From Rhizobium leguminosarum (lineage in GTDB: Bacteria > Pseudomonadota > Alphaproteobacteria > Rhizobiales > Rhizobiaceae): a stretch of DNA of 64,000 bases. The DNA is taken from positions 3,312,501-3,376,500 of the forward strand of contig NZ_JAGIOR010000001.1 of the NCBI RefSeq assembly GCF_017876795.1, written 5' to 3'. A program made the position numbers and the translations under genes. Each line of letters starts with the position of its first letter. The stretch's first letter is position 1. This document shows, one piece after another, positions 17,281 to 25,239 of the stretch. The notes beneath the pieces are model-generated. The model saw only the letters and a program-made list of their open reading frames with translations. It ran no database searches and was not told the origin of the DNA.

Positions 17281-18249
17281 TCAGGCGTACCTCTTGTTCA
17301 GACTGGAAACGAACAGGATGGCTTTCTGCATCAGGATGAATGCAAACAGCAGAAGGCCAATCAGGATCTTGGTCCACCAGCTCGACAGCGTGCCGTCGAA
17401 AGTGATGTAGGTCTGAATGAGCCCCTGGATCAGGATACCGATCAAGGTTCCCGCCACGAATCCCGCTCCTCCGGTCAGCAGCGTCCCCCCGATGACGACA
17501 GCCGCAATGGCATCGAGTTCGACGCCGACTGCTGCAAGAGAATATCCCGCAGAGGTGTACAGCGAAAACACGATCCCGGATAGGCCTGCCAGAAATCCCG
17601 ACAGCGCATAGATCTGGATCGTCGTGCGGCCGACCGGCACGCCCATCAGCCGCGCCGTCTGCGGGCCGCCGCCAAGTGCATAGACGTTGGTGCCGAAACG
17701 AGTGCGCTGGGCGATGAAGATGCCGACGGCAAAGACCAGAAGCATGACGCCGCCGATCAGCGTCAGCCGGCCTCCCCCAGGCAGACGATAATAGAGGCTG
17801 GTCAGCGTCGAATAATATTCGTGATCGATCGGGATGCTGTCGATCGAGAGCACGAAGGCCATGCCGCGCGCCAGGAACATGCCGGCGAGCGTGACGATGA
17901 AGGCCGGCATTTCGAGATAGTGGATGATTGCGCCCATGACCGCGCCGAAGGCGGTGGTGATGACGAGCACAAGCGCGAAGGCGAGCAGCGGATGGATCGA
18001 GGTCTTCTGCAGGATCACCGCAAGGAATACGCCGGTGAAGGCGATGACCGATCCGATCGACAGATCGATGCCGCCCGAGATGATGACAAAGGTCATGCCA
18101 ACGGCGGCGATGCCGAGAAAGGCGTTGTCGGTCAGGAGATTGCCGATGACGCGCGTCGACAACATGTTCGGATATTGCAGTGTGCAGCCGGCATAGGCGA
18201 GCACGAAGATGACGATGGTCGCAAGCAGCGGCAGGTATTTGGAGTTCAT
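17281..18249 (-). CDS. yjfF: Galactofuranose-type ABC importer, permease YjfF
   Basis: 322 residues, about nine to ten membrane segments; BPD_transp_2 (RbsC/AraH-like) permease of a CUT2 sugar importer. Typical motifs: GIAAVGMTFVIISGGIDLSIGSVIAFTG and the late ALSGFLAGLSGIVFSLYTSAGY...VGVELDAIAAVVIGGTLLTGGAGFVAGTLIG. Identity with YjfF rather than another CUT2 permease rests on the gene set (YtfQ-like binding protein, YtfR, a YtfT partner) and on the order. Its ATG overlaps the end of ytfT by 4 bases, so translation is coupled. Transported sugar in E. coli is galactofuranose; here this is inferred. Confidence 0.88.
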   Translation of the reverse strand: MNSKYLPLLATIVIFVLAYAGCTLQYPNMLSTRVIGNLLTDNAFLGIAAVGMTFVIISGGIDLSIGSVIAFTGVFLAVILQKTSIHPLLAFALVLVITTAFGAVMGAIIHYLEMPAFIVTLAGMFLARGMAFVLSIDSIPIDHEYYSTLTSLYYRLPGGGRLTLIGGVMLLVFAVGIFIAQRTRFGTNVYALGGGPQTARLMGVPVGRTTIQIYALSGFLAGLSGIVFSLYTSAGYSLAAVGVELDAIAAVVIGGTLLTGGAGFVAGTLIGILIQGLIQTYITFDGTLSSWWTKILIGLLLFAFILMQKAILFVSSLNKRYA

Positions 18250-19259
18250 TTCGGCTGCTCCCTGCCGCTCTGCCGGCGGCTGGCGAAGATGGCGAGCGAT
18301 TGCACCGCTGGCGACTGAATGACGAGGATGACGATAATGATGACGGCCTTGATGATCAGGTTGAATTCGGGCGGGAAACCAGAGGACAGGATGCCGGTAT
18401 TCACCGCCTGGATGATCATCGCGCCGATCAGCGATCCGAGAATGCTGAAGCGACCGCCGAGCAGCGAATTGCCGCCGACGACGACGGCGAGGATGGCGTC
18501 GAGTTCGAGCCAGAGGCCGGCATTGTTGGCATCGGCGCCTTTGATGTCGGCTGCGACGATGATGCCCGCAATTGAGGCGCAGAGCCCGCTCAGCATGTAG
18601 ACCGCCATCAGCAGCACTGGCGTTTGAATGCCGGAGAGCGTGCTGGCGCGGCGATTGATGCCGACGGCCTCGATCAGCATGCCGAGCGCCGTGCGGCGGA
18701 CGAGCAGGATGACGAGCAGACCGACGAGCAGCCAGATGACGACAGGCATCGGCAGCAGGGCCATGGAACCACTGCCGAAGAAGGTCAGGCCGTCATCGTT
18801 AAAGGTCAGAATGGCGCCCTCGGTGATGAGCTGGGCGATGCCGCGGCCGGCGACCATCAGCACCAGCGTGGCGATGATCGGCTGGATATTGAGGACTGCC
18901 ACGAGAAAACCGTTCCAGACGCCGCAGGCAATGCCGATCGCAAGCGTCAGGATGACGGTGTAGGCAACTGAATTTCCAGCGACAATCGACGAGGCGGCGA
19001 CGGCGCCGCAGATGGCGACGACCGCACCGACCGATAGATCGATGCCCTTGGTGGCAATCACCAGCGTCATGCCGATCGCCAACAGCGCCACCGGCGCGCC
19101 GCGGTTCAGCACGTCGATCAGGCTGCCATAGAGGCGGCCATTTTGAACAACAACATTAAAAAACTGCGGTGACGTTATGAAATTCAATAGAAGAATGACA
19201 ACGAGCGCGATCAATTGCGGCGCCAGGCGATATGCCAGCGTCTTCAGCGAGGACTTCAT
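18246..19259 (-). CDS. ytfT: Galactofuranose-type ABC importer, permease YtfT
   Basis: 337 residues, the second CUT2 permease of this importer; probably forms a heterodimer with YjfF in the inner membrane. Shows APVALLAIGMTLVIATKGIDLSVGAVVAICGAVAAS and ELDAILAVVVGGNSLLGGRFSILGSLIGAMIIQAVNTGIL, the standard signature positions. Four-base overlaps on both sides (ytfR upstream, yjfF downstream). Ends with a basic tail (RRQSGREQPK). Paralogous with yjfF; the split into two permeases rather than one is characteristic of the ytf system. Confidence 0.9.
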   Translation of the reverse strand: MKSSLKTLAYRLAPQLIALVVILLLNFITSPQFFNVVVQNGRLYGSLIDVLNRGAPVALLAIGMTLVIATKGIDLSVGAVVAICGAVAASSIVAGNSVAYTVILTLAIGIACGVWNGFLVAVLNIQPIIATLVLMVAGRGIAQLITEGAILTFNDDGLTFFGSGSMALLPMPVVIWLLVGLLVILLVRRTALGMLIEAVGINRRASTLSGIQTPVLLMAVYMLSGLCASIAGIIVAADIKGADANNAGLWLELDAILAVVVGGNSLLGGRFSILGSLIGAMIIQAVNTGILSSGFPPEFNLIIKAVIIIVILVIQSPAVQSLAIFASRRQSGREQPK

Positions 19260-20779
19260 GCATGCTCCATCTTGTGCTCAGCGGCGGCGATGGCATCGAC
19301 GATACCGGCGGCGGTGATGCGCTCACCCGTCAGTTCGGCGATATGCTGCCTGTCGCGAAGTACGATGACACGTGAACTATAGGCGACAAGCTCTTCAAGT
19401 TCCGAGGAAATCACGATCAGCGACATGCCCTCGGCGCAGAGCTGTTCGATGAGCTTGATGATCTCGGCATGAGCGCCGACATCGATGCCGCGGGTCGGCT
19501 CGTCGAGGATCAGAAACTTGGGATTGGTCGCCAGCCAGCGGGCGAGGATCGCCTTCTGCTGATTGCCGCCGGAGAGCAGCCGGATCGGCTTTTCGCGATC
19601 GGTGGTGCGGATATCGAGCGCCTTGATGTAGCGGTCGGCAAGCGCATTCTGCTCGGCGCGCGACAGCGGCCGCGTCCAGCCGCGACGGGCCTGCAGCGCT
19701 AAGGCAATGTTCTCCCGGATCGACAGGTCGCCGACGATGCCGTCGGTCTTGCGGTCCTCAGGGCAGAAGCCGAAGCCTTTTTCGATTGCGGCGCGCGGGC
19801 TCGAAAGCGTTACCGGCTGGCCCTCGATCGTGGCGCTGCCGCTGTCGGCATGTTCGATGCCGAAGAGCAGTTCGGCGGTTTCGGTACGGCCGGAGCCGAG
19901 CAGCCCGGCAATGCCGACCACCTCGCCGGCGCGCACCTCGAGATCGAAGGGCTTGACCTTGCCGCGTTTGCCGTAGCCTGCAAAACGATATCGGACCTCG
20001 CCTGCCGCAAGGCTGCGTTCGCGCACCGTCTCCTCGACATGCGCCAGTTCACGGCCGAGCATCATGGCGATCAGGCCCTGGCGCGGCAGATCGGCGACGT
20101 CGCGGGTGCCGACGAGCTTGCCGTTGCGCAGCACTGTGATGCGGTCGCTGATCGCATAGACCTGCTCGAGAAAATGGGTGATGAAGACGATGCCCAGACC
20201 GCGCTTCTTCAGGTCCTCGATGATGCGGAAAAGCAGCGCCACTTCCTGGTTGTCGAGGCTTGCCGTCGGCTCGTCCAATATCAGCACCTTGCCGGAAAGA
20301 TCGACGGCGCGGGCGATGGCAACCACTTGCTGGACAGCGACGGAAAAACGGCCAAGTTCGGCGGTGACGTCGATATCGACGCCATAGCCGGTGAGCAGTT
20401 CGCGCGCCTTGCGGTTCATCGCGCGCACGTCGGTCATGCCGAAACGCCTTGGCTGGCGTCCGAGAAACAGGTTTTCGGCGACGCTCAGATTGGTAAGGAG
20501 GTTGACCTCCTGGTAGACGGTGCCGATGCCAAGCTTCTGGGCGGCGAGCGTATTGGCCGGATTGATTTCATGGCCGTCGAGCGTCAGGCTGCCCTCGTCA
20601 CGATGATAGGCGCCGGTGATGCACTTGATCAGCGTCGATTTGCCGGCGCCATTCTCACCAAGCAGCGCGTGCACCTCGCCCTTGCGCAGCGTGAAGTCGA
20701 CCTTGTCCAACGCCACGGCGCCGGGAAAAAATTTCGATATTCCGGAAGCCGCGAGAACGTTCTCGAAATCGTGAGTCAT
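19256..20779 (-). CDS. ytfR: Galactofuranose-type ABC importer, ATPase YtfR
   Basis: 507 residues with two fused ABC domains, as in RbsA/AraG/YtfR. First domain: Walker A LLGENGAGKST near residue 45, Walker B ILDEPTASLD. Second domain: degenerate P-loop region VVGIAGLLGSGRTE, signature LLSGGNQQKAILARWLA and Walker B FLILDEPTRGIDVGAHAEI. ATG at 20779 preferred; a TTG ten codons earlier lacks family support, and AGGAAAA lies 12 bases before the ATG. Separated from ytfQ by about 220 bases containing two palindromes, so ATPase and permease levels are probably set below that of the binding protein. Confidence 0.92.
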   Translation of the reverse strand: MTHDFENVLAASGISKFFPGAVALDKVDFTLRKGEVHALLGENGAGKSTLIKCITGAYHRDEGSLTLDGHEINPANTLAAQKLGIGTVYQEVNLLTNLSVAENLFLGRQPRRFGMTDVRAMNRKARELLTGYGVDIDVTAELGRFSVAVQQVVAIARAVDLSGKVLILDEPTASLDNQEVALLFRIIEDLKKRGLGIVFITHFLEQVYAISDRITVLRNGKLVGTRDVADLPRQGLIAMMLGRELAHVEETVRERSLAAGEVRYRFAGYGKRGKVKPFDLEVRAGEVVGIAGLLGSGRTETAELLFGIEHADSGSATIEGQPVTLSSPRAAIEKGFGFCPEDRKTDGIVGDLSIRENIALALQARRGWTRPLSRAEQNALADRYIKALDIRTTDREKPIRLLSGGNQQKAILARWLATNPKFLILDEPTRGIDVGAHAEIIKLIEQLCAEGMSLIVISSELEELVAYSSRVIVLRDRQHIAELTGERITAAGIVDAIAAAEHKMEHA

Positions 20780-20890
20780 AAGCGTCTGTTTTCCTGATAT
20801 TGACGGCAAAGGCCGCGCCGCAGCCGGACATGAGGTCCCAAGGCGGCAAGGCAGTTCCGCACCGGTCCATGACGGGCCGGTGCGGTTCTA

Positions 20891-20986
20891 CAGCGTCACG
20901 CGTCTTTTCAGGTGCGTGACGCTGCAGCGCTTTGAATGCTGCATAATTCTACCCTCAAATCGATCCCGATTCAGGGATTATGCAGC
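20891..20986. repeat. Two palindromes between ytfQ and ytfR
   Basis: First a perfect 11-bp stem CAGCGTCACGC / GCGTGACGCTG with a 12-base loop (20891-20924). Then a 49-bp element with perfect 10-bp ends GCTGCATAAT / ATTATGCAGC (20938-20986) and inner CCCT...AGGG and AATCG...CGATT pairs. The second element is related to the remnant at 16362-16404 and looks like a dispersed rhizobial intergenic repeat. Their position inside the operon suggests a role in mRNA processing or stability after ytfQ. Confidence 0.7.
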
Positions 20987-21000
20987 GGTGTCAAATCAGA

Positions 21001-21963
21001 TCAGTAGCCCTGACCCTTCTTCTCTTCATAGACCTTCATCGGCTCGTCGGCAGGGGTGTAGAGCTTGGACTCGGTCTGGATCCACTTCGCCGGAGCCTTC
21101 TTGTCCTTCAGGTAGGCATCGAGGGCATCGAAGGCCGGGCCTGCCATGTTCGGCGTCAGCTCGACCGTGGCATTGCTTTCACCTTCGGACATCGCCTTGA
21201 AGATATCGGGAACGGCGTCGATGGAGACGACGAGGATATCCTTGCCGGGCTTCAGGCCGGCTTCCTTGATCGCCTGGATGGCGCCGACGGCCATGTCGTC
21301 GTTATGAGCGTAGAGTGCGCAGATGTCCTTGCCGCCATTCTCGGCTTTCAGGAAGCTTTCCATGACTTCCTTGCCCTTGGTGCGGGTGAAGTCACCGGTC
21401 TGGCTGCGAACGATCTTGAGGTTGTCGTGACCGGCGAGAGCCTCTTCGAAGCCCTTCTTGCGGGCGATGGCCGGCGACGAACCGGTCGTGCCCTGCAGCT
21501 CGACGACGTTGCACTTCTTGTCGCCGACAGTCTTGACCAGGAAGTCGCCTGCGACTTTGCCTTCATGGACCAGGTCGGAGGTCACAGCCGTCAAGTAGAG
21601 ATCGTCCGGAGCCTTGATGGTGCGGTCGAGAAGGATGACAGGAATCTTGGCTTCCTTGGCTTCCTTGAGAACGTCGTCCCAGCCGGTTTCAACGACCGGT
21701 GCAATGAGAATGGCATCGACGCCCTGAGCAATGAAGGAGCGCAAAGCCTTGATCTGGTTTTCCTGCTTCTGCTGTGCATCGGCAAACTTCAGATCGATGC
21801 CGCGCTTCTTGGCCTGCTCCTTGGTCACGGTCGTTTCAGCCGCACGCCAGCCCGATTCCGAGCCGATCTGCGAGAAGCCGACGGTCAGTCCGCCGGCCGA
21901 AGCCGAACCGAACATGCAGGCAGCAAGAATCGTGGCACTCAAAAGTGCAGTCTTCAATTTCAT
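21001..21963 (-). CDS. ytfQ: Galactofuranose-type sugar-binding protein YtfQ
   Basis: 320 residues; periplasmic binding protein of the ribose/galactose (PBP type I) class. Signal peptide KTALLSATILAACMFGSASAG. The mature sequence is strikingly like E. coli YtfQ: LTVGFSQIGSESGWRAAET, QQKQENQIKALRSFIAQGVDAI, VVELQGTTGSSPAI, GDFTRTKGKEVMESFLKAENGGKDIC, YAHNDDMAVGAIQAIKEAGLKPGKDI, ELTPNMAGPAFDAL. First gene of the five-gene unit ending with the FadR-type regulator. GGGAGGA ribosome site upstream. Galactofuranose specificity is known for the E. coli protein and inferred here. Confidence 0.93.
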   Translation of the reverse strand: MKLKTALLSATILAACMFGSASAGGLTVGFSQIGSESGWRAAETTVTKEQAKKRGIDLKFADAQQKQENQIKALRSFIAQGVDAILIAPVVETGWDDVLKEAKEAKIPVILLDRTIKAPDDLYLTAVTSDLVHEGKVAGDFLVKTVGDKKCNVVELQGTTGSSPAIARKKGFEEALAGHDNLKIVRSQTGDFTRTKGKEVMESFLKAENGGKDICALYAHNDDMAVGAIQAIKEAGLKPGKDILVVSIDAVPDIFKAMSEGESNATVELTPNMAGPAFDALDAYLKDKKAPAKWIQTESKLYTPADEPMKVYEEKKGQGY

Positions 21964-22011
21964 GATTTCCTCCCAAGCCGCATCTCGCGGCGCAGGGTCA
22001 AAAAATCATAT

Positions 22012-22020
22012 AGTATTACT
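22012..22020. promoter_or_regulatory. Candidate operator upstream of ytfQ
   Basis: AGTATTACT, a 4+1+4 palindrome in an AT-rich stretch 49-57 bases before the ytfQ start, next to TATAG. Position suits an operator for the FadR-type regulator encoded at the end of the same operon. Short and only one copy seen, so low confidence. Confidence 0.25.
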
Positions 22021-22059
22021 TTTGTAAATCGGAATCTTGGCATGCACTGCAGCAAAAAA

Positions 22060-22080
22060 GAGCGCCCACAAGGGGCGCTC
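22060..22080 (-). terminator. Terminator of the BMP-type importer operon
   Basis: On the minus strand GAGCGCCC / GGGCGCTC form a perfect 8-bp stem around a 5-base loop, followed by TTTTTT. It lies 26 bases after the stop of the binding-protein gene at 22106. Confidence 0.88.
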
Positions 22081-22105
22081 TTCGCAACTGCGAATTGAAG
22101 GCGGC

Positions 22106-23182
22106 TTATTGCGCCGGCAGCTTGTCGTCGACGCCTTCGACATAGAAGTTCATGCCGAGCAGCGTGCCGTCATCGGCCTTCTCGCCGGCCTTCAGCCAGG
22201 GTGTGCCGTCCTGCTTGTTGATCGGGCCGGTGAAGGGATGCAGTTCACCCGACTTGATCTTGGCTTCGGTTTCCTCGGCCATCTTCTTCACATCGTCGGG
22301 CATGTTGGTGTAGGGCGCCATCTTCAGGATGCCGTCCTTCAGGCCGTCCCAGCTCTGCTCGGACTTCCAGGTGCCGTCCAGAAGCGCGTGGACGCGCTTG
22401 GAGTAGTAGGTGCCCCAGGTGTCGACAATCGCCGTCATCTGCGCCTTGGGACCGGCTGCGATCATGTCTGACGCCTGACCGAAGGCGTGGATGCCGCGTT
22501 CTTCGGCAACCTGCATCGGCGCCGTCGTATCGGTGTGCTGGGTCAAGACGTCGACGCCCTGGTCGACCATCGCCTTGGCGGCATCGGCTTCCTTGCCCGG
22601 GTCGAACCAGGTGTTGACCCAGATGACCTTCAGCTTGAAGCTCGGATCGACCGACTTGGCGCCCTGCTCGAACGAGTTGATGCCCATCACCACTTCGGGA
22701 ATTGGGAAGGAGGCGATGTAGGCGGCGCCGTGGTTCTTCGAGGTCTTCGCGGCAATCTGGCCGAGGATGTAGCGGCCTTCATAGAAACGCGAATTGTAGG
22801 TGGCGAGGTTCGGGCCCGACTTGTAGCCGGTGCCGTGCTCGAACTTGACCTTCGGAAACTTGGCGGCGACCTTGACGGTCGCATCCATGAAGCCGAAGGA
22901 CGTCGTGAAGATCAGCTTGCAGCCGGAACGGGCAAGGCGCTCGATGGCGCGCTCGGCATCCGGGCCTTCCGGTACGTTTTCGAGGTAAGGCGTGTCGATC
23001 TTGTCGCCGAATTCGGCCTGGACCTGCTGGCGGCCGAGATCGTGGGCTTGCGAATAGCCGCCATCGGTGTGCGAACCGACATAGACGAAGCAGACCTTGG
23101 TCTTGTCAGCGGCCTGAGCGGCGGACGAGATGCCGATCACGGCGGCGGCCGAGGCGGCAAGTGTGAATGCGAACTTCTTCAT
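22106..23182 (-). CDS. BMP family ABC substrate-binding protein (nucleoside/purine type)
   Basis: 358 residues. Signal peptide KKFAFTLAASAAAVIGISSAAQAAD. Belongs to the BMP/PnrA/Med class that binds nucleosides or purine-like compounds: VCFVYVGSHTDGGYSQAHDLGRQQV, FEHGTGYKSGPNLATYNSRFYEGRYILGQIAAKTSK, VWVNTWFDPGKEADAAKAMVDQGVDVLTQHTDTTAP. The histidine/aspartate-containing TQHTD and SHTDGG segments are typical of rhizobial purine-type members rather than PnrA riboside binders. Last gene of the importer operon, 54 bases after the second permease. Such operons have no dedicated regulator here. Substrate not determinable from sequence. Confidence 0.88.
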   Translation of the reverse strand: MKKFAFTLAASAAAVIGISSAAQAADKTKVCFVYVGSHTDGGYSQAHDLGRQQVQAEFGDKIDTPYLENVPEGPDAERAIERLARSGCKLIFTTSFGFMDATVKVAAKFPKVKFEHGTGYKSGPNLATYNSRFYEGRYILGQIAAKTSKNHGAAYIASFPIPEVVMGINSFEQGAKSVDPSFKLKVIWVNTWFDPGKEADAAKAMVDQGVDVLTQHTDTTAPMQVAEERGIHAFGQASDMIAAGPKAQMTAIVDTWGTYYSKRVHALLDGTWKSEQSWDGLKDGILKMAPYTNMPDDVKKMAEETEAKIKSGELHPFTGPINKQDGTPWLKAGEKADDGTLLGMNFYVEGVDDKLPAQ

Positions 23183-23236
23183 GGTGACCCCTGTTGGTTT
23201 GAAGTTATTGCGGAAACCCGTCTTTGTGTTCTTGCC

Positions 23237-24157
23237 TTATCGCTCCGGCACGAAGGCTTTTCCGAGCGAGGCGGGCGTATTGATCAACGTCGTGCGCCGA
23301 TTATGGGAAATGATGATGAGAACCACAATAGTCGCGGCATAGGGCAGCATCGAGAGGAACTGCGAGGGAATGCCGAGACCGAAGGCCTGCGCGTGCAGCT
23401 GCAGGATGGTGACCGCGCCGAAGAGATAGCCGCCGGCAAGAACCCGCCACGGCCGCCAGGAGGCAAAGACCACCAGCGCCAGCGTGATCCAGCCGCGGCC
23501 GGCCGACATGTTCTCCGCCCATTGCGGGGTGTAGACGAGCGACAGCTGGGCGCCGGCAAGACCGGCGCAGGCGCCGCCGAACATCACCGCCAGATATCGC
23601 GTACGGATAACCTGAATTCCGAGCGCATGAGCCGAACCGTGACTGTCGCCGATAGCCCTCAGCTTCAACCCGGCGCGGCTGCGGAACAGAAACCAGCTGA
23701 CACCGACCACAAGCGCAATCGAAAGGTAGAAGATCAGATCCTGCCTGAAGAGAACGTGACCAATGACCGGAAGATCCGACAGGCCCGGGATGACGATCTC
23801 TCCCAGCCGGATGCCGGGCACGCTGACATAGGCCTCGCCAAGCATGCCGGAGGCGCCGAGGCCGAGAAGGGTGAGCGCCAATCCCGTTGCCACCTGGTTT
23901 GCCACCAGCGTCAGCGTCAGGAAGGCGAAGAGAAGCGAGAAAAGCGCGCCTGCCGCAATGCCGCAGACGATGCCGACATAGGGCGAGCCCGACATTTGCG
24001 CGCCGGCAAAAGCGGCGACCGCGCCCATGATCATCATGCCTTCGACGCCGAGATTGAGCACGCCGGAACGCTCGGCGACGAGTTCGCCGAGGGCGGCGAT
24101 GACGAGCGGCGTCGAGGCGGTGATGACCGTCAGCAGAATGGCTTCGAAGATGCTCAT
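23237..24157 (-). CDS. BMP-type ABC importer permease 2 (YufQ-like)
   Basis: 306 residues, BPD_transp_2 family, about eight membrane segments. Begins SIFEAILLTVITASTPLVIAALGELVAERSGVLNLGVEGMMIMGA, the signature of the smaller permease of guanosine/nucleoside importers (YufQ/NupQ). LVFASWRPWRVLAGGYLFGAVTILQLHAQ is the conserved late segment. ATG at 24157 with GGGGCGGGGCGGC upstream; it overlaps the previous permease stop by 4 bases. A longer open frame upstream is a shadow of that gene. Confidence 0.9.
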   Translation of the reverse strand: MSIFEAILLTVITASTPLVIAALGELVAERSGVLNLGVEGMMIMGAVAAFAGAQMSGSPYVGIVCGIAAGALFSLLFAFLTLTLVANQVATGLALTLLGLGASGMLGEAYVSVPGIRLGEIVIPGLSDLPVIGHVLFRQDLIFYLSIALVVGVSWFLFRSRAGLKLRAIGDSHGSAHALGIQVIRTRYLAVMFGGACAGLAGAQLSLVYTPQWAENMSAGRGWITLALVVFASWRPWRVLAGGYLFGAVTILQLHAQAFGLGIPSQFLSMLPYAATIVVLIIISHNRRTTLINTPASLGKAFVPER

Positions 24158-25239
24158 GCCGCCCCGCCCCTTAACCGCGCCCAGACGATGCGGATTTTGT
24201 AATAGATCAGCGTATCGCAGGAGAGCACGAAGAACAGCAACAGCCCCTGGAAGACGCGGGTGACCTTGTCGGAAACGCCGAGCGACAGCTGCGCCGCCTC
24301 GCCGCCGAGATAGGTCAGCGCCAGCACCAGGCCGGAGGCGATGATACCAAGCGGATTGAGGCGGCCGAGGAAGGCGACGATGATGGCGGTGAAGCCGTAA
24401 CCCGGCGAGATCGCCGGCTGCAGGTGGCCGATCGAGCCGGAGACCTCGGCTATCCCAGCAAGGCCGGCAAGAGCGCCCGAGAACAGAAAGCTGAACCAGA
24501 TCATCTTCTTCGACGAGAAGCCGGCAAAGCGCCCGGCCCGCTCCGACTGGCCGAGCACGACGATCTCGAAACCTTTCAGCGTGTAGCGCAGCATGAACCA
24601 GACGCCGATCGCGGCAATGATGGCGAAGATGAAGGCCCAATGCGCCCGGCCCGATTCTTCCCAGATCGCCGGCAGCACCGCCTCAGGCGCGAAATCGCGC
24701 GAGACCGGGAAGTTGAAGCCCTTCGGATCGCGCCAGGCGCCGCGAATGAGCCAATCGAGGAAGAGCTGGGCGATATAGACCAGCATCAGCGATGTCAGGA
24801 TCTCATTGGTGTTGAAATGCGCCTTCAGCAGCGCCGGAATGGCGGCGAAAAGCGCACCGCCCAGCGCACCGAGGATGAGCATCAGCGGCAGCACCAGCGG
24901 CGAATGCCAGTCGTAAAAGACGATCGGCAGATAGGAGCCGGTGATGGCGCCGATGGTGAACTGGCCTTCGGCGCCGATATTCCAATTGTTCGAGCGATAG
25001 CAGACGGCCAGGCCGACGGCGATCAGGATCAAGGGCGCGGCCTTGATCGCCAGTTCGTGCAGCGACCAGACCTCAAGCAGCGGCTCGACGAAGAAGGCAT
25101 CCAGCGCCTCCGCGGGATCCTTGCCGAGCATGGCGAACATGATGGCGCCGAACACCAAGGTCAACACAAGGGCCAGCAGCGGCGAGACGAAAGCGTAGAG
25201 CTTCGAGACGTCCGGGCGTTTTTCCAGTTCAATGCGCAT
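24154..25239 (-). CDS. BMP-type ABC importer permease 1 (YufP-like)
   Basis: 361 residues, BPD_transp_2 family. LLALVLTLVFGAIMFAMLGKDPAEALDAFFVEPL, then LILIAVGLAVCYRSNNWNIGAEGQFTIGAITGS and GYGFTAIIVAFLGRLNPLGIIASGLVLALTYLGGEAAQ are characteristic of the larger permease of nucleoside importers. Start at ATG 25239 sits inside the end of the ATPase gene (11-bp overlap), which argues for coupled translation. Fifteen or so codons upstream of it are open but belong to the ATPase region. Confidence 0.9.
   Translation of the reverse strand: MRIELEKRPDVSKLYAFVSPLLALVLTLVFGAIMFAMLGKDPAEALDAFFVEPLLEVWSLHELAIKAAPLILIAVGLAVCYRSNNWNIGAEGQFTIGAITGSYLPIVFYDWHSPLVLPLMLILGALGGALFAAIPALLKAHFNTNEILTSLMLVYIAQLFLDWLIRGAWRDPKGFNFPVSRDFAPEAVLPAIWEESGRAHWAFIFAIIAAIGVWFMLRYTLKGFEIVVLGQSERAGRFAGFSSKKMIWFSFLFSGALAGLAGIAEVSGSIGHLQPAISPGYGFTAIIVAFLGRLNPLGIIASGLVLALTYLGGEAAQLSLGVSDKVTRVFQGLLLFFVLSCDTLIYYKIRIVWARLRGGAA

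Noticed and set aside
22487..24202. A 571-codon plus-strand frame opposite the BMP importer genes
   Set aside because: Antisense shadow of three well-identified importer genes; composition is low-complexity Arg/Asp/Gln/Gly without motifs.
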